Part shown: piece after piece, positions 8,054 to 15,355 of the stretch | Layout of the letters: every line of letters begins with the position of its first letter | Numbering within the stretch: position 1 is the stretch's first letter | From: Phascolarctobacterium sp. | Lineage (GTDB): Bacteria > Bacillota > Negativicutes > Acidaminococcales > Acidaminococcaceae | Length of the DNA stretch: 64,000 bases | NCBI GenBank assembly: GCA_030540395.1 | Contig: JAUNWI010000009.1 | Coordinates: 1-64,000, forward strand | Direction of reading: 5' to 3' | The notes under the pieces: generated by a model | Seen by the model: the letters and a program-made list of their open reading frames with translations, nothing else | What the model was told of the DNA's origin: nothing | The model's database searches: none | Program-made: the position numbers and the translations under genes

Positions 8054-8437
8054 TTAAGCATTGAGTTCCTTAAAACGTTGTTTCAATGCATCTTGCAGGA
8101 TTCTGGACAAGCTTAAGCCAGATTCTATGACCAAATCATCCATCCATTTTGGAATGCTGACAGTTCGCTTTACAGCGCGATTTTCTTTGTAATCAATGCA
8201 AACGTAGTTAGCAAATTCGTCTGTTTCTACTTGAATAGCTGACAATGGACTTGGGGTAGGGAGTTGCATCTTTTTATCCTTTAAATATTCAATCCATTGC
8301 GTCAGCGCTGCTTGGGACATAAAAATAGCATTGGCGATTGTTTTTCCTTCAGATATGCATCCAGGTAAATCAGGAAAGGTTATAGTGTAGGTGCTATCTT
8401 CGTTTTTGTGAAAGATAGCAGGATATGCATATTCCAT
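8054..8437 (-). CDS. hicB: HicB-family antitoxin, orphan
   Basis: 127 residues, with the HicB N-terminal fold (YPAIFHKNEDSTYTITFPDLPGC) and a C-terminal ribbon-helix-helix-like segment (VSIPKWMDDLVIESGLSLSRILQDAL). AAAAGGAGG stands 9 bases before the ATG. Only moderately similar to the 5465 copy, so this is an older paralogue. No hicA toxin is adjacent. Its promoter carries a TACGTA-AAT-TACGTA operator. Confidence 0.85.
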   Translation of the reverse strand: MEYAYPAIFHKNEDSTYTITFPDLPGCISEGKTIANAIFMSQAALTQWIEYLKDKKMQLPTPSPLSAIQVETDEFANYVCIDYKENRAVKRTVSIPKWMDDLVIESGLSLSRILQDALKQRFKELNA

Positions 8438-8468
8438 AGTGTGTGCCTCCTTTTCCTAGTTTAAAAGT

Positions 8469-8497
8469 ATTATACTACGTAATTTACGTAAAGTAAA
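8469..8497 (-). promoter_or_regulatory. hicB promoter with TACGTA operator
   Basis: Minus strand TTTACT, 17-base spacer, TATAAT. The spacer holds the perfect inverted repeat TACGTA-AAT-TACGTA, comparable to the operators at 5933-5961 and 12130-12158. Confidence 0.6.
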
Positions 8498-8573
8498 GCG
8501 TGCAAATTACTACAGTGAATTGGATAAAGGGAGCCATTACAGCGTTAACATTTTCCGCAAGGAGTAATTATAA

Positions 8574-9740
8574 ATGAACATTTTTGAAAAAAGTATCAAG
8601 GAATTACAACTGAATAATGTTTTGGTGGTGCTAAAGGTAGCAGGGGGCGCGTATGATAGCCAGCTGTTGCAAGAAATGGTGAAGGAGTATAAACTGGTGG
8701 ACTTGTCACTGCCGGTATTGCGCTTGCAGGTGGAGCAAAATCCCTTGGGCTTTGCCCAGAGCTTGGAGCTGCCGGCGTACTTGGCCAACATGCAGTACAC
8801 GCCTAGTCTTTTGCCGGCACTGTTAGCAAGTGGCATACCCTTGGACAAAGTCATTGCCAGCTGCAGCCAAAGCTACTATTTGCAGGAGCATTTGGACAAA
8901 GGGGAGGGTAGCCATGCTAATGTTGCCTTCGTAGACATGCCCCTCAAGGAGCCGGAGGAAGAGCCATCCTTCGTGCCCACAGTGGAGCAGCTGGCAGCCT
9001 TGGCCCAAAAACCTCGCACCGACATTTTGCAAGCCATCGTCAAGGGCAGTGGGGCTTGGGGCGACAGGGACAGCATGGCCGTGCATCTGCGCAAGGTGCT
9101 CCAACAGGACATAATGGAGCTCACTACCGCCAGCGACGATATCAAGTTTTACCGCTTCTTGTGCACTGCAGCCAGCTTGACCGGAACGGTCATTAACTAC
9201 ACCACCTTGGCCAACACTGTGGGCATTGCTGCACCCACAGCCAAGCAATGGCTCCGCTTTTTGGCCGGGACGGGCTTGGTTTACCTGCTGCAGCCCGTGG
9301 ACAGTGTGCCCGGCAAGCGCATCATGAAGGCGCCCAAGCTGTACTTCCGCGACACGGGGATTGTCTGCGCCCTGCTGCAAATCAACGATGGGGTAAGTCT
9401 TGTGCAGAGCGTGTACTTCAAAAAGCTGTACGAAAACTACGTTGTGAATAAGCTCAGGGCCAGCTATTTGAGCAGGGGTATGGAGCCGGACTGGTATTTT
9501 TATCGTGACTCCAACGCCAAGGAGATCAGCCTCGTGCTCCATGACAAGGGCTTGGTGTATCCTATGATCATCGATAAGGATGGCATGAAGGGGAACAAGT
9601 TGCAGAAGAGCTTTGTGATTATGGAAAGCTATGCGGAGGAGCAGGGACTAGAGATGGGGAATGGTGTGCTGTTGAGCTCCAGTGGAGAGACGCAAGAGTT
9701 GTGTGCGGGGCTGTGGAGAGTCGATGTAGCGCAGGTGTAG
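8574..9740 (+). CDS. DUF4143 protein with degenerate ATPase half
   Basis: 388 residues. The C-terminal half matches the DUF4143 module of archaeal-type AAA ATPases (KFYRFLCTAASLTGTVINYTTLANTVGI, then TAKQWLRFLAGTGLVYLLQP and KLYFRDTGIVCALL). The N-terminal half keeps the order of that family, including a worn LPAYLANMQYTPSLLPAL block where DEIQ…P.LL normally sits, but has no GxxxxGK[ST] P-loop, so it probably cannot hydrolyse ATP. AAGGAG precedes the ATG. The GC content is much higher than in its neighbours. Compare the intact paralogue at 33063-34283. Confidence 0.7.
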   Translation: MNIFEKSIKELQLNNVLVVLKVAGGAYDSQLLQEMVKEYKLVDLSLPVLRLQVEQNPLGFAQSLELPAYLANMQYTPSLLPALLASGIPLDKVIASCSQSYYLQEHLDKGEGSHANVAFVDMPLKEPEEEPSFVPTVEQLAALAQKPRTDILQAIVKGSGAWGDRDSMAVHLRKVLQQDIMELTTASDDIKFYRFLCTAASLTGTVINYTTLANTVGIAAPTAKQWLRFLAGTGLVYLLQPVDSVPGKRIMKAPKLYFRDTGIVCALLQINDGVSLVQSVYFKKLYENYVVNKLRASYLSRGMEPDWYFYRDSNAKEISLVLHDKGLVYPMIIDKDGMKGNKLQKSFVIMESYAEEQGLEMGNGVLLSSSGETQELCAGLWRVDVAQV

Positions 9741-9751
9741 GTTTGGAAAAA

Positions 9752-9862
9752 GCGAAGGGAAGGCGAAGCCCCCTTCAGCCGCATTTAGGCTTGATGAATA
9801 GCCAATGTTCGGAGGCGGCAGCTCCCCCGGTGGGGGAGCCTCTCTTGCTAGCGAAGTTTCAA
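9752..9862 (+). repeat. Dispersed intergenic repeat, copy 1
   Basis: Begins GCGAAGGGAAGGCGAAGCCC and contains GAGGCGGCAGCTCCCCC/GGTGGGGGAGCC inverted arms and CTTGCTAGCGAAG. A second copy, interrupted by an insertion, is at 12211-12421. It is short, non-coding and palindrome-rich, like a REP/MITE-type element. Confidence 0.7.
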
Positions 9863-9885
9863 GGTGGGGGAGCCAAAAGGAGCCA

Positions 9886-9913
9886 ATAAAAAATAGCGGG
9901 GAACATCCCCGCT
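9886..9913 (-). terminator. Rho-independent terminator (minus strand)
   Basis: AGCGGGG/CCCCGCT stem with a short loop, followed by ATTTTTTATT on the minus strand. It could end minus-strand transcripts from 10 kb; with weaker logic it also sits after the plus-strand DUF4143 gene. Confidence 0.55.
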
Positions 9914-9999
9914 TGTGGTGGACCCGGGTCTTGCGACCAGCCCAATCAGTAGTACTGACTTTTATATATAGCTTATAAGAAAAATACTAATTAGTCAAG

Positions 10000-10019
10000 A
10001 AAAAATCACCATAGGGTGA
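10000..10019 (-). terminator. Rho-independent terminator (minus strand)
   Basis: TCACC-CTAT-GGTGA followed by TTTTTTC on the minus strand, 5 bases beyond the stop of the small ORF at 10024. Confidence 0.65.
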
Positions 10020-10023
10020 GGGA

Positions 10024-10215
10024 TTATTGTAAAGCTTTGCGGCGTTCAGCTCGCTGTTCGGCTGCCATAGCAGCAATTTCCATGAGCTGTGACTCAGTAA
10101 GCTTAGGACAATTCTCATCAAAAAAGATAGGCCTTTTGTCAGCTTCTTCGATTTGTTTGATTTGTTCTTGGGTTAAAGGTTCATTTTCATAAAGCATTTT
10201 GCGAATTGTTACCAT
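10024..10215 (-). CDS. Small antitoxin-like protein
   Basis: 63 residues from an ATG preceded by AGGA at a 9-base distance. It is the close paralogue of 5244-5438: both share the block LYENEPLT.EQIKQIEEADK, an acidic CPKLT/CPELT motif and a basic tail ending in RAERR. Its start lies inside the 3' end of the truncated Phd-like reading frame, so it was probably once translated by coupling. No toxin is adjacent. Confidence 0.6.
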   Translation of the reverse strand: MVTIRKMLYENEPLTQEQIKQIEEADKRPIFFDENCPKLTESQLMEIAAMAAEQRAERRKALQ

Positions 10216-10471
10216 ATTCTGCGATCCTTTGTCTGATTCTGGCAAATACTACATCGGCATCTTCTGAGCGATTAGCTAAAGCATCATTATAGCCTGCCTG
10301 TATCATGGCATCAAAGTCTTCTTTCGAACCTGCCGTGGTTCTCAGGTTTCCAAAAACTTCCTCATGACTAAGGCGTGTGTTGTTTTCAGCAGCTGCAGCA
10401 TCTGCTATATCTAAAGCTTCTTCTATATCTTCAAAGAGTAATTTGGCTTCAGCCTTTTCTGTTATGGTATG
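10187..10471 (-). pseudogene. Phd/YefM antitoxin remnant lacking its N-terminus
   Basis: The frame runs about 95 codons from just after a TAG with no plausible start codon. It includes EEALDIADAAAAENNTRLSHEEVFGNLR, nearly matching the tail of the intact Phd at 6646-6903, followed by ~45 further residues (DFDAMIQAGYNDALANRSEDADVVFARI) absent from that protein. The DNA-binding half is missing, so I treat it as a fragment. Confidence 0.6.
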
Positions 10472-10620
10472 CTACCTTCTTGCAAAACTCATCTTTTCAA
10501 TATCTTCTGCTTTTGCCCATGTAGGCTTGGGAACCGTTATTTGACTAGACTTTTTGTCAACAGCATCTTCTAAAGCGTTGACCAATGCTTCACAGCTTTG
10601 GCTATCTTTTATTATTACTT
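10472..10620 (-). pseudogene. Short frame, possible gene fragment
   Basis: An open stretch of about 45 codons (…VIIKDSQSCEALVNALEDAVDK… ending DIEKMSFARR) overlapping the end of the DUF2442 gene in another frame. No ATG/GTG/TTG start with a ribosome binding site is visible. It may be a truncated small gene between the DUF2442 gene and the Phd remnant. Confidence 0.3.
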
Positions 10621-10892
10621 GTTGAAAGAAACTTTTTGTAGGCATTAATTACACATCCGTTAGCGTACAGCTCATCACAAGAGATGTCCAAGTCGTCATT
10701 CCAAATGACTCCATATCCTCCAACATCCACCTGGATATTATTAAACAGGTCAGGGTCATCTTTTAAATAGCGAAATGCTTCCCATTTATCGAATAGCTGG
10801 GAAACATCATATATTTTAGTTATGCCTTCGGCGAATTGCACATTCAAGTGAAAATTATCTAAAGCGTTCACTGCTTTTACTTTGTGGAACAT
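10602..10892 (-). CDS. DUF2442 domain protein
   Basis: 96 residues from the ATG at 10892 (AGGATG upstream). The pattern V.AVNALDNFHLNVQFAEGITKIYDVSQLF, a central F.YLKDDPDLFNNIQVD and GVIWNDDLDISCDELY matches DUF2442 (PF10387), a small beta-rich family often found next to DUF4160 or other toxin-antitoxin-type genes. The product's role is unknown. It lies 20 bases downstream of the broken hicB. Confidence 0.75.
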   Translation of the reverse strand: MFHKVKAVNALDNFHLNVQFAEGITKIYDVSQLFDKWEAFRYLKDDPDLFNNIQVDVGGYGVIWNDDLDISCDELYANGCVINAYKKFLSTSNNKR

Positions 10893-10911
10893 GAAATCAC
10901 ATCCTTGTGCA

Positions 10912-11317
10912 TCAGGCTTCAAGCTTTTCTAAGAGCGCTTCCTGTAGGGTTTGGCGGAAGTTGATGTTTTTCTCTTCAGCAATAGTGTTCATCCATTCAG
11001 GAATGGTGAGGGCCTTTTTGATGGCCTTGTTACTGGTGTGTTTTAAATAGGCTGCTTCATTCCATTCTACTAAAGTAACAAAGCTGTCTTTATCAAGAGA
11101 CAGAAGTTCAGGGCGTGAGGCCTGAGGTAAAGGCTCTTTGTCCTGTTTTAAGGAATATAGATATAATCCCAGAGCATCTTGGGCCATATTATCCAATATA
11201 AAGGGCTTCTGTAAGATCATTGCCTTCTGTGTTGCAGCCAGGCAGGTCAGGGAAGGTGACGGAATAGCCGCCAATCTCTTCTTTATGAAATATTGCTGGA
11301 TAAATGCGTTTTTCCAT
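10912..11317 (-). pseudogene. hicB: Frameshifted hicB
   Basis: Starting at the ATG at 11317 the translation matches the intact copy at 5465-5860 (EKRIYPAIFHKEEIGGYSVTF) through …GNDLTEALYIG and then stops. The remainder (AQDALGLYLY… to LLEKLEA) continues in another frame. Compared with the intact gene an extra 10 bases (around TTGGATAATA on the coding strand) sit between the ALY and MAQDAL codons. The ribosome binding site is also eroded. A second AUG-initiated frame to 11274 is a by-product of the shift. Confidence 0.8.
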
Positions 11318-11361
11318 AGAATGTAACCTCTTTTGTCAATAGCACGCAGAGCTATTTTAGC

Positions 11362-11523
11362 TTATAATAGCTTTAAGAGCTTCTTCTGTTCTTCAGTCCC
11401 TATGCTCAGCGCGTCCATGGCCTGTTTAGCTGTCCAGTTACAGGTATCCATGAGAGAGCGAATATGATTTAATGTGCATTCTAGAGCTGCTGCTTTTTTA
11501 GCTTCCTTAAATGCATCGTACAT
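11362..11523 (-). CDS. 53-residue protein related to Rpn C-terminal tails
   Basis: Reads MYDAFKEAKKAAALECTLNHIRSLMDTCNW and ends GTEEQKKLLKLL. The ATG is preceded by a strong AAGGAGGT at a 10-base distance, so it looks like an independently translated small gene. The last ~35 residues follow the same IRSLM.T..WT..QAMDAL pattern as the tails at 5061, 6012 and 11592. Function unknown. Confidence 0.5.
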   Translation of the reverse strand: MYDAFKEAKKAAALECTLNHIRSLMDTCNWTAKQAMDALSIGTEEQKKLLKLL

Positions 11524-11591
11524 GGTATCAGGACCTCCTTATTTCACAGTAAGTGTATAATCAAAAGAAAAGTTGACCATGGTGTGGAAAT

Positions 11592-11744
11592 TCAGTCACT
11601 TGAAGCTTCTAGTAAAGCAAGGAGTTGTGGCCATCTACTTTTATCTATGTTTAATGCTATGAGGGCTTCCTCAGTTGACCAGTTTTGGGTCTCTTTCAGA
11701 TTTTTGATAATTTCAATTGAGGTTTCATTTTTTATTTCTTCCAT
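11592..11744 (-). CDS. 50-residue protein, Rpn C-terminal tail remnant
   Basis: Reads MEEIKNETSIEIIKNLKETQNW and ends PQLLALLEASSD. It shares the ALNIDKSRWP block with 5061 and 6012. The frame is open up to another ATG at 11765 (MIRICNVMEE), which preserves the family's CxVMEE segment but lacks a clear ribosome binding site. Probably a gene remnant. Confidence 0.45.
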   Translation of the reverse strand: MEEIKNETSIEIIKNLKETQNWSTEEALIALNIDKSRWPQLLALLEASSD

Positions 11745-11786
11745 TACATTGCAAATCCTTATCATCGAGAAGTGAGTTCTTGAAAT

Positions 11787-12056
11787 CTACGCATTCTTTA
11801 ATTCATCTAGAAATTCATTCTCATCAGCGTAATCGCAGATAGAGATTTTATTAGCGCCAAGATATTTTATAAATTCTTCCTTTGACATGCCAGCGATCTC
11901 AGATAAATGGCAAATGGAGGACTCTTCATTGAGAAATTTTGCTTTGGCTTTGATTAATGTAATCTCTTCTTCAGTCAGGTTTTCGGCCAGAAAAGATTCG
12001 AAGGAAGGACCAACATATTTGGGATTGATGGTAATTACTTCATCTTTTTGTACCAT
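11787..12056 (-). CDS. UPF0175-like small protein, putative antitoxin
   Basis: 89 residues with AAAGGAGGT 8 bases before the ATG. The C-terminal half (CHLSEIAGMSKEEFIKYLGANKI then DYADENEFLDEL) matches the helix-turn-helix-like signature of UPF0175 proteins, proposed antitoxins of PIN-type toxins; no PIN gene is adjacent. The N-terminal half is acidic and helical. Its leader and promoter are homologous to those of the hicB at 5465, suggesting module exchange. Confidence 0.6.
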   Translation of the reverse strand: MVQKDEVITINPKYVGPSFESFLAENLTEEEITLIKAKAKFLNEESSICHLSEIAGMSKEEFIKYLGANKISICDYADENEFLDELKNA

Positions 12057-12129
12057 GATATGCTACCTCCTTTGTCAACAGAACGCAGAGCTATTTCAGC
12101 CCTGCATTATTGAAACTTTGGATAAGAAT

Positions 12130-12158
12130 AGTATAGCACGTAATATAACGTATTACAA
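12130..12158 (-). promoter_or_regulatory. Promoter with ACGT inverted repeat
   Basis: Minus strand TTGTAA, 17-base spacer, TATACT; the spacer holds ACGT-TATATT-ACGT. Sequence and downstream leader (GCAGGGCTGAAATAGC hairpin) match the hicB promoter region at 5881-5961. Confidence 0.65.
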
Positions 12159-12210
12159 GATAGTGGATGGTAAAAAAGCTCCCCACGGTGTGGGAGGAGC
12201 AGTTCTTGGA

Positions 12211-12421
12211 GCGAAGGGAAGGCGAAGCCCCCTTCAGCCGCATTTAGGCTAGTAAAATAGCCAATGTTCTGAGGCGGCAGCTCCCCGACGCAAAGACCCA
12301 CGTTGTCACAAGCGTAGCGCAGTGAGAACGTGTTGGTCGTGCTAATACCCTTGGGTGCGGTGGGGGAGCCTATCTTGCTAGCGAATGTTCATGGCGGAGA
12401 GCCTATCTTGCTAGCGAAGTT
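12211..12421 (+). repeat. Dispersed repeat copy 2, split by a nested insertion
   Basis: Bases 12211-12286 and 12359-12421 together match copy 1 at 9752-9862. Between them, about 12287-12358, lies a foreign ~72-base segment with its own near-palindrome ACGTTGTCACAAGCG/CGCAGTGAGAACGT. The last part, GAGCCTATCTTGCTAGCGAA, is duplicated in tandem. Confidence 0.65.
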
Positions 12422-12482
12422 TTTTCTAGTAGCTAGCAGGAAAAAAGAGAAGTGTGTAGAATATCATAAATTGGAAATTTTT

Positions 12483-12733
12483 GACAGGTGCGCTGACTGT
12501 AATGGTCGGTGCTGAAAAGGGAATCCGGTGCGAATCCGGAGCAGTCCCGCTACTGTAAGTGGAGCCTAAGCATTTATGTCACTGACGAAAAAAGGTGTAG
12601 TTAGCTGCAAAAATGTCGATGCTATGACATAGCAAAACATGTGCTACGACATGAGTAAAGCAGCTAGATGTACCGAAGTTGGGAAGGCGCTGTGGGCGAC
12701 GAAGCTAAGCCAGGAGACCTGCCTGTTGCGAAA
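12483..12733 (+). promoter_or_regulatory. Cobalamin riboswitch
   Basis: Shows the conserved core of the adenosylcobalamin element: GGTGC…GGGAATCCGGTGCGAATCCGGAGC, then GCAGTCCCGCTACTGTAAG, a long peripheral hairpin (about 12590-12670), GTCACTG upstream of it, and the 3' GAAGTTGGGAAGGCGC…AAGCCAGGAGACCTGCC. It precedes cobU and ends about 70 bases before an intrinsic terminator, consistent with transcription attenuation of the cobamide operon by excess cobalamin. Confidence 0.95.
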
Positions 12734-12800
12734 CCGTGAGCCTACGGGAGATAGGCTGGTTCTCGTGCGCAATTAAATAGGAAGAATTTGGAAATTTTGG

Positions 12801-12829
12801 AGCCTCCCGCCATCAGTGGGAGGCTTTTT
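12801..12829 (+). terminator. Riboswitch-controlled terminator
   Basis: AGCCTCCC/GGGAGGCT stem followed by TTTTT, between the riboswitch and cobU. Its position makes it the likely expression platform. Confidence 0.85.
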
Positions 12830-12848
12830 ACATGAAGGGAGGACAAAA

Positions 12849-13436
12849 ATGGCTGGAAAATTGATAATGGTTACGGGTGGCGCCCGCAGCGGTAAAAGCG
12901 AATTCGCCGAAAAATATGTGCTGCATTATTCTCCCAAATGCGACTACATTGCCACCGCCGAAATCACCGACGGGGAAATGGCTGAGCGTGTCCGCCTGCA
13001 CCGGGAGCGTCGTAACGATGGCCGTTGGGTCAATCACGAAGCGCCCTATGAGGCGGAAAAAGTTTTCGCTGGACTGGGCGAAGAAACCGGGGCAGTGCTC
13101 TTCGACTGCCTGACCATCTACATGGCTAATTTATTTTATGGTAAGGGTGCACCGGACCCGGACAAGGTGAGCTTTTTGGAGCGCTGCGAATACGTATATG
13201 GCCAAATCGACAAGCTCTTGGCCGCTGCTCGCGCCAGCGGCAAAATCGTGGTTTTCGTGAGCAACGAGGTGGGCAGTGGCATCGTGCCCAACACCCCCGT
13301 GGGCCGGGAATACAGGGACTTGGCCGGCTGGGTCAACCAAAGAGTGGCCGATGCCTGCGACAGCGTCTATTTGTGCGTGGCAGGGCAGGCTGTGGATGTG
13401 AAGAAGCTAGCCTTTAAGTTCGAAGACGAGGACTAA
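12849..13436 (+). CDS. cobU: Adenosylcobinamide kinase / adenosylcobinamide-phosphate guanylyltransferase
   Basis: 195 residues from the ATG at 12849, with GGGAGG 6 bases upstream; a GTG at 12816 lies inside the terminator and is unlikely. CobU phosphorylates adenosylcobinamide and then transfers GMP to it. Visible are the P-loop GGARSGKS (residues 10-17), the RLHRERR segment carrying the His that is guanylylated in this family, and VSNEVGSGIVP with the later AGREYRD/VNQRVA-type motif. First gene of the riboswitch-controlled cobamide operon. Confidence 0.95.
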   Translation: MAGKLIMVTGGARSGKSEFAEKYVLHYSPKCDYIATAEITDGEMAERVRLHRERRNDGRWVNHEAPYEAEKVFAGLGEETGAVLFDCLTIYMANLFYGKGAPDPDKVSFLERCEYVYGQIDKLLAAARASGKIVVFVSNEVGSGIVPNTPVGREYRDLAGWVNQRVADACDSVYLCVAGQAVDVKKLAFKFEDED

Positions 13437-13499
13437 GGCAAAAGCTGAACAGCAGGGGGTTGCCCCTGGGAAACGAAGATAATCAAGGAGATATATATA

Positions 13500-14507
13500 A
13501 TGGAAGAAATTGTGATTCCTGCATTGGACCAGGAGGCCGCCGCCCGGGTACGGGCCGGCTGGAAAACTATCGACAAATGCGGCGCCCATTTGGGCAAGCT
13601 GGAGGACATGGTGGAGCAAATGGCAGCCATGACCGGCAGCGTGCCGGACAAGCTCAAAAGTGCCATGGTGCTCATGTGCGGTGACCACGGCATTGCTAAA
13701 TACGGCGTCAGCGCTTATCCCCAGGAGGTCACCCGCCAAATGATCAACGGCTACAAGCGTGGCACCGCCGGTGCCACGGTTTTGGCTCGCCATGCCAAGG
13801 CCGACGTCTTCGTTTGCGACGTGGGCACAGCCTTCGATTTGAGCGATATGGACCATGTGTATCCGAAAAAGGTGGCTTGGGGCACGGAGGACTTTACTCA
13901 GGGTCCGGCCATGACTAGGGAGCAGGCTCAGGCCGCGCTGCAGGTGGGCATGGAGATGGCGGATATGTGTATTGATAAGGGCTACAACCTGCTCTATACC
14001 GGTGAAATGGGCATAGGCAACACCACTGCCACCGCCGCCATTGCCAGCGCCTTTTTGGGACTGGACCCCCAGCTCACTGTGGGCCGGGGCAGCGGCATCA
14101 ACGACGAGCGCCTGCGCATTAAGCGTCAGGTGGTTGTGGACGGCTTGGCTAAGAACAAGCCAATTAAGGGCGATGCCATGGACATTCTCTGCAAGGTGGG
14201 CGGTTATGACCATGCTGGTTTGGCCGGTGTGATTATCGGCGGCGCCAGAAGGCGTGTGCCCACCATGGTGGATGGTGTCAACGCCACCGCTGCGGCCCTT
14301 TTGGCCTATGGCCTGTACCCGGAATGCCGCAACTACATGCTCTGCTCCCATTTGAGCAGCGATATCTCTGCCAAGGCCATGCTGGAGCTGATGGAGCTGG
14401 TGCCCATTGTGGACGCAGGTCTGCGGCTGGGCGAGGGCACCGGCGCCAGCCTAGCCATTGTGGTGCTGCAAAGCGCCTTGGATGTTTATAACCAATTACA
14501 CAAATAA
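13500..14507 (+). CDS. cobT: Nicotinate-nucleotide-base phosphoribosyltransferase (CobT; ArsA-like)
   Basis: 335 residues, full length for CobT, with AAGGAG upstream of the ATG. It transfers phosphoribose from nicotinate mononucleotide to the lower-ligand base. Family motifs are present: MCGDHGIAKYGVSAYP, GTAGATVLA, GEMGIGNTT, GRGSGI and, near the C-terminus, LRLGEGTGA with the catalytic Glu. A second, short CobT paralogue lies two genes downstream. Paired CobT homologues (ArsA and ArsB) in Sporomusa and Veillonella form a heterodimer able to activate phenolic bases, so this protein could be the ArsA-type subunit (inference). Confidence 0.93.
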   Translation: MEEIVIPALDQEAAARVRAGWKTIDKCGAHLGKLEDMVEQMAAMTGSVPDKLKSAMVLMCGDHGIAKYGVSAYPQEVTRQMINGYKRGTAGATVLARHAKADVFVCDVGTAFDLSDMDHVYPKKVAWGTEDFTQGPAMTREQAQAALQVGMEMADMCIDKGYNLLYTGEMGIGNTTATAAIASAFLGLDPQLTVGRGSGINDERLRIKRQVVVDGLAKNKPIKGDAMDILCKVGGYDHAGLAGVIIGGARRRVPTMVDGVNATAAALLAYGLYPECRNYMLCSHLSSDISAKAMLELMELVPIVDAGLRLGEGTGASLAIVVLQSALDVYNQLHK

Positions 14508-14519
14508 GCAGGTGAGAAG

Positions 14520-15254
14520 ATGCGTGATTTTATAACCTGCTTGGAATTTTTGACCCGCCTGCGCTTTACCAACCGCACGGAATGGCACGATGATGACTTT
14601 AGCCGCAGCGTGCCCTATTTCCCCCTGGTGGGACTAGTCATGGGTATCTTTATGGGCGGCGTCAATTACGCCCTGTGCTATTTGCACACCCCGGATCTGA
14701 TGCGGGCGGTGATGCTGGTGCTGGCGGAGCTCATTATCATCGGCGCGCTGATGTACGATGGCTTCATGGACACCTCCGACGGCGTCTTCAGCGCTCGCAA
14801 TCGGGAGCGCATGCTGGAAATCATGAAGGACAGCCACGTGGGCTCCAATGCGGTCATTGCCTTGGTCTGCCTCGTGCTGCTCAAGGTGGCCGCTTATACC
14901 TCCTTGGACCCTCTGAAGCTGAGCTACGCTTTTGTGGCACTTTTCGTGTGCACCCGCACCTTCATGGTCACCTATATCGTTAACTATCCCTACGCCCGCA
15001 AAACCGGCATCGGCCACATGTTCAAGGCCTATGCCAAGCCCGTGTACACCTATATCGCCTTTGCCATGTGCATTGCGCTGGTTTATGCCTGTGGCTTGCC
15101 CTATCTATACACTGCCTTTGGCACCTTCCTTATCTGCCAAGGCATTGCCCAATTTTTGAGCGGCCAGTTAGGAGGTCTCACTGGCGATACCTACGGCTTT
15201 TTGACCGAATGCGGCGTAGTGGTTTACCTGATGCTGGCCACATATTTGCTGTGA
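14520..15254 (+). CDS. cobS: Adenosylcobinamide-GDP ribazoletransferase
   Basis: 244 residues, a multi-spanning inner-membrane enzyme that joins the activated corrin (from CobU) to the alpha-riboside made by CobT. The family signature DGFMDTSDGVFSARNRERML then EIMKDSHVG is complete at residues ~78-105. Several hydrophobic segments follow. It lies 12 bases after cobT with a GGTGAGAAG site. Confidence 0.95.
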   Translation: MRDFITCLEFLTRLRFTNRTEWHDDDFSRSVPYFPLVGLVMGIFMGGVNYALCYLHTPDLMRAVMLVLAELIIIGALMYDGFMDTSDGVFSARNRERMLEIMKDSHVGSNAVIALVCLVLLKVAAYTSLDPLKLSYAFVALFVCTRTFMVTYIVNYPYARKTGIGHMFKAYAKPVYTYIAFAMCIALVYACGLPYLYTAFGTFLICQGIAQFLSGQLGGLTGDTYGFLTECGVVVYLMLATYLL

Positions 15255-15355
15255 TACCGGTGTGAAATTTGCCAGTTTATGCTTATAGGCCTTTGCCAAG
15301 GCTTTTGCTTTTGGCTGGCAATAGTATATAATAGAAGTAATGGGAGGAGCATCCT

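Noticed and set aside
8823-9542. 239-codon minus-strand frame opposite the DUF4143 gene
   Set aside because: It is an antisense shadow in a GC-rich gene; its translation is His/Gly/Gln-rich without family features, whereas the plus strand has a recognisable domain.
13407-14351. 314-codon minus-strand frame opposite cobT
   Set aside because: Antisense shadow of a clearly recognised gene with the typical His/Ala/Gly-rich artefact composition.
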